A stretch of DNA of 6,928 nucleotides, from contig CALMPZ010000403.1 of NCBI GenBank assembly GCA_937871645.1, positions 1 to 6,928 on the forward strand, given 5' to 3'. Both the position numbers and the translations under genes were made by a program. This document shows positions 6,184 to 6,928 of this stretch, one piece after another (positions within the stretch are counted from its first letter, which is position 1; every line of letters begins with the position of its first letter). The DNA comes from an uncultured Polymorphobacter sp. Its GTDB lineage: Bacteria; Pseudomonadota; Alphaproteobacteria; Sphingomonadales; Sphingomonadaceae. The notes under the pieces are model-generated. The model saw nothing but the letters and a program-made list of their open reading frames with translations, was not told the origin of the DNA and searched no databases.

Positions 6184-6928
6184 GCGCGCCCCCGCCGCCG
6201 AGGCGCAGGTCTTCGACGTCATCGTCATCGGCTCGGGCGCCGCCGGTCTGACTGCGGCGCTCAACCTTGCCGACCGCTTCAACGTCGCGGTGCTGTCGAA
6301 GGGCGAATTGTCAGCCGGCTCGACGAGCTGGGCGCAAGGCGGCATTGCTGCGGTGCTCGAACCCGGCGACACGTTCGAAAGCCATATCGAAGACACGATG
6401 ATCGCCGGCGGCGGCCTGAACGACCGCGCCACCGTCGAGTTCGTCGTCGAAAACGCCGCGCCCGCCATCGAGCGGCTGGCGGCGCTCGGCGTGCCGTTCA
6501 ACCCCGGCGAAACCGTCAGCGAACGCTTCCACCTGACGCGCGAAGGCGGCCACAGCCACCGCCGCATCGTCCATGTCGATGACGCGACCGGCTGGGCGGT
6601 GCAAAAGGCGCTCGAACGCGCCGCGCAGGCGCACCCGCGCATCACTATCGCCACCGGACGGGTTGCGGTCGATCTGATCACCGAACGCAATGTCGAAGGC
6701 CAGCGCTTCGCCGAACGGCGCTGCCACGGCGTCTATGCGTTCAACTTCGATACGCATGCCGTCGAACGTTTCACCGGCAAGGCGGTGGTACTGGCAACCG
6801 GCGGCGCGTCGCGCGTCTATCAATATTCGACCAACCCCGACGGCTCGACCGGCGACGGCATCGCGATGGCGTGGCGCGCCGGCTGCCGCGTGTCGAACAT
6901 GGAATTCAACCAGTTCCACCCGACCTGC
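6176..6928 (+). CDS. nadB: L-aspartate oxidase, 5' part (runs off the window)
   Basis: NadB oxidises L-aspartate to iminoaspartate using FAD, the first step of de novo NAD synthesis; NadA then makes quinolinate. The first 251 codons are present with no stop before the window edge, out of a usual length of about 520-540. I translated it directly. It shows the FAD Rossmann motif VIVIGSGAAGLTAAL (15-29, GxGxxG at 19-24), the family block STSWAQGGIAAVL (49-61), REGGHSHRRIVH (122-133) near the substrate site, and ATGGASRVYQYSTNPDGSTGD followed by NMEFNQFHPT at the right end. These are characteristic of NadB and distinguish it from succinate dehydrogenase flavoproteins, although the fold is shared. 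Its ATG lies inside the end of the ABC gene (ATGCGTAA, 8-nt overlap), so translation is probably coupled. nadA and nadC may follow outside the window. Cytosolic. Confidence 0.95.

Overview
The window is GC-rich chromosomal DNA that most resembles an alphaproteobacterium, probably a sphingomonad. The evidence is the gene families present, their tight overlapping packing, and the strong G/C third-position bias. The genus assignment is an inference; no rRNA or other marker gene is present. GC is not uniform. Lines I counted in the left 1.3 kb (181-240 and 1021-1080) are 50% GC, whereas lines in the core genes reach 67-78% (for example 3421-3480 and 1681-1740).

Left region (1-1396): two small, unrecognised exported proteins in divergent orientation. 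One on the minus strand (104-616) has a Sec signal peptide and two mature cysteines. One on the plus strand (918-1304) is a lipoprotein with four further cysteines. An identical 25-bp sequence occurs twice in the same orientation (667-691 and 1307-1331), bracketing the lipoprotein gene and the intergenic region. A GC-rich perfect palindrome (1354-1370) lies between the convergent lipoprotein and patatin genes and could act as a terminator.

Middle region (1397-4446): a compact minus-strand run read in the order tldD (metalloprotease), a pyridoxamine-5'-phosphate-oxidase-like flavin-fold protein, a 68-residue DUF2007 protein, and a patatin-like phospholipase. Gaps are 35 bp, a 1-bp overlap, and about 4-10 bp, so this is very probably one transcription unit. 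Divergent from tldD, only 38 bp away, is a short TrmO-like tRNA methyltransferase (4485-4946). It converges with a small CHCC zinc-finger protein (4951-5172, minus strand).

Right region (5173-6928): a YadG-like ABC transporter ATPase (5263-6183), whose last 8 bases overlap the start of nadB (L-aspartate oxidase, first step of de novo NAD synthesis). nadB runs off the window after 251 codons. No ABC permease gene is visible nearby.

I see no phage, IS transposase, CRISPR array, toxin-antitoxin pair, tRNA or rRNA. Most of the window is ordinary core genome. The part that most merits a second look is the repeat-bracketed, lower-GC segment carrying the two unknown exported proteins.
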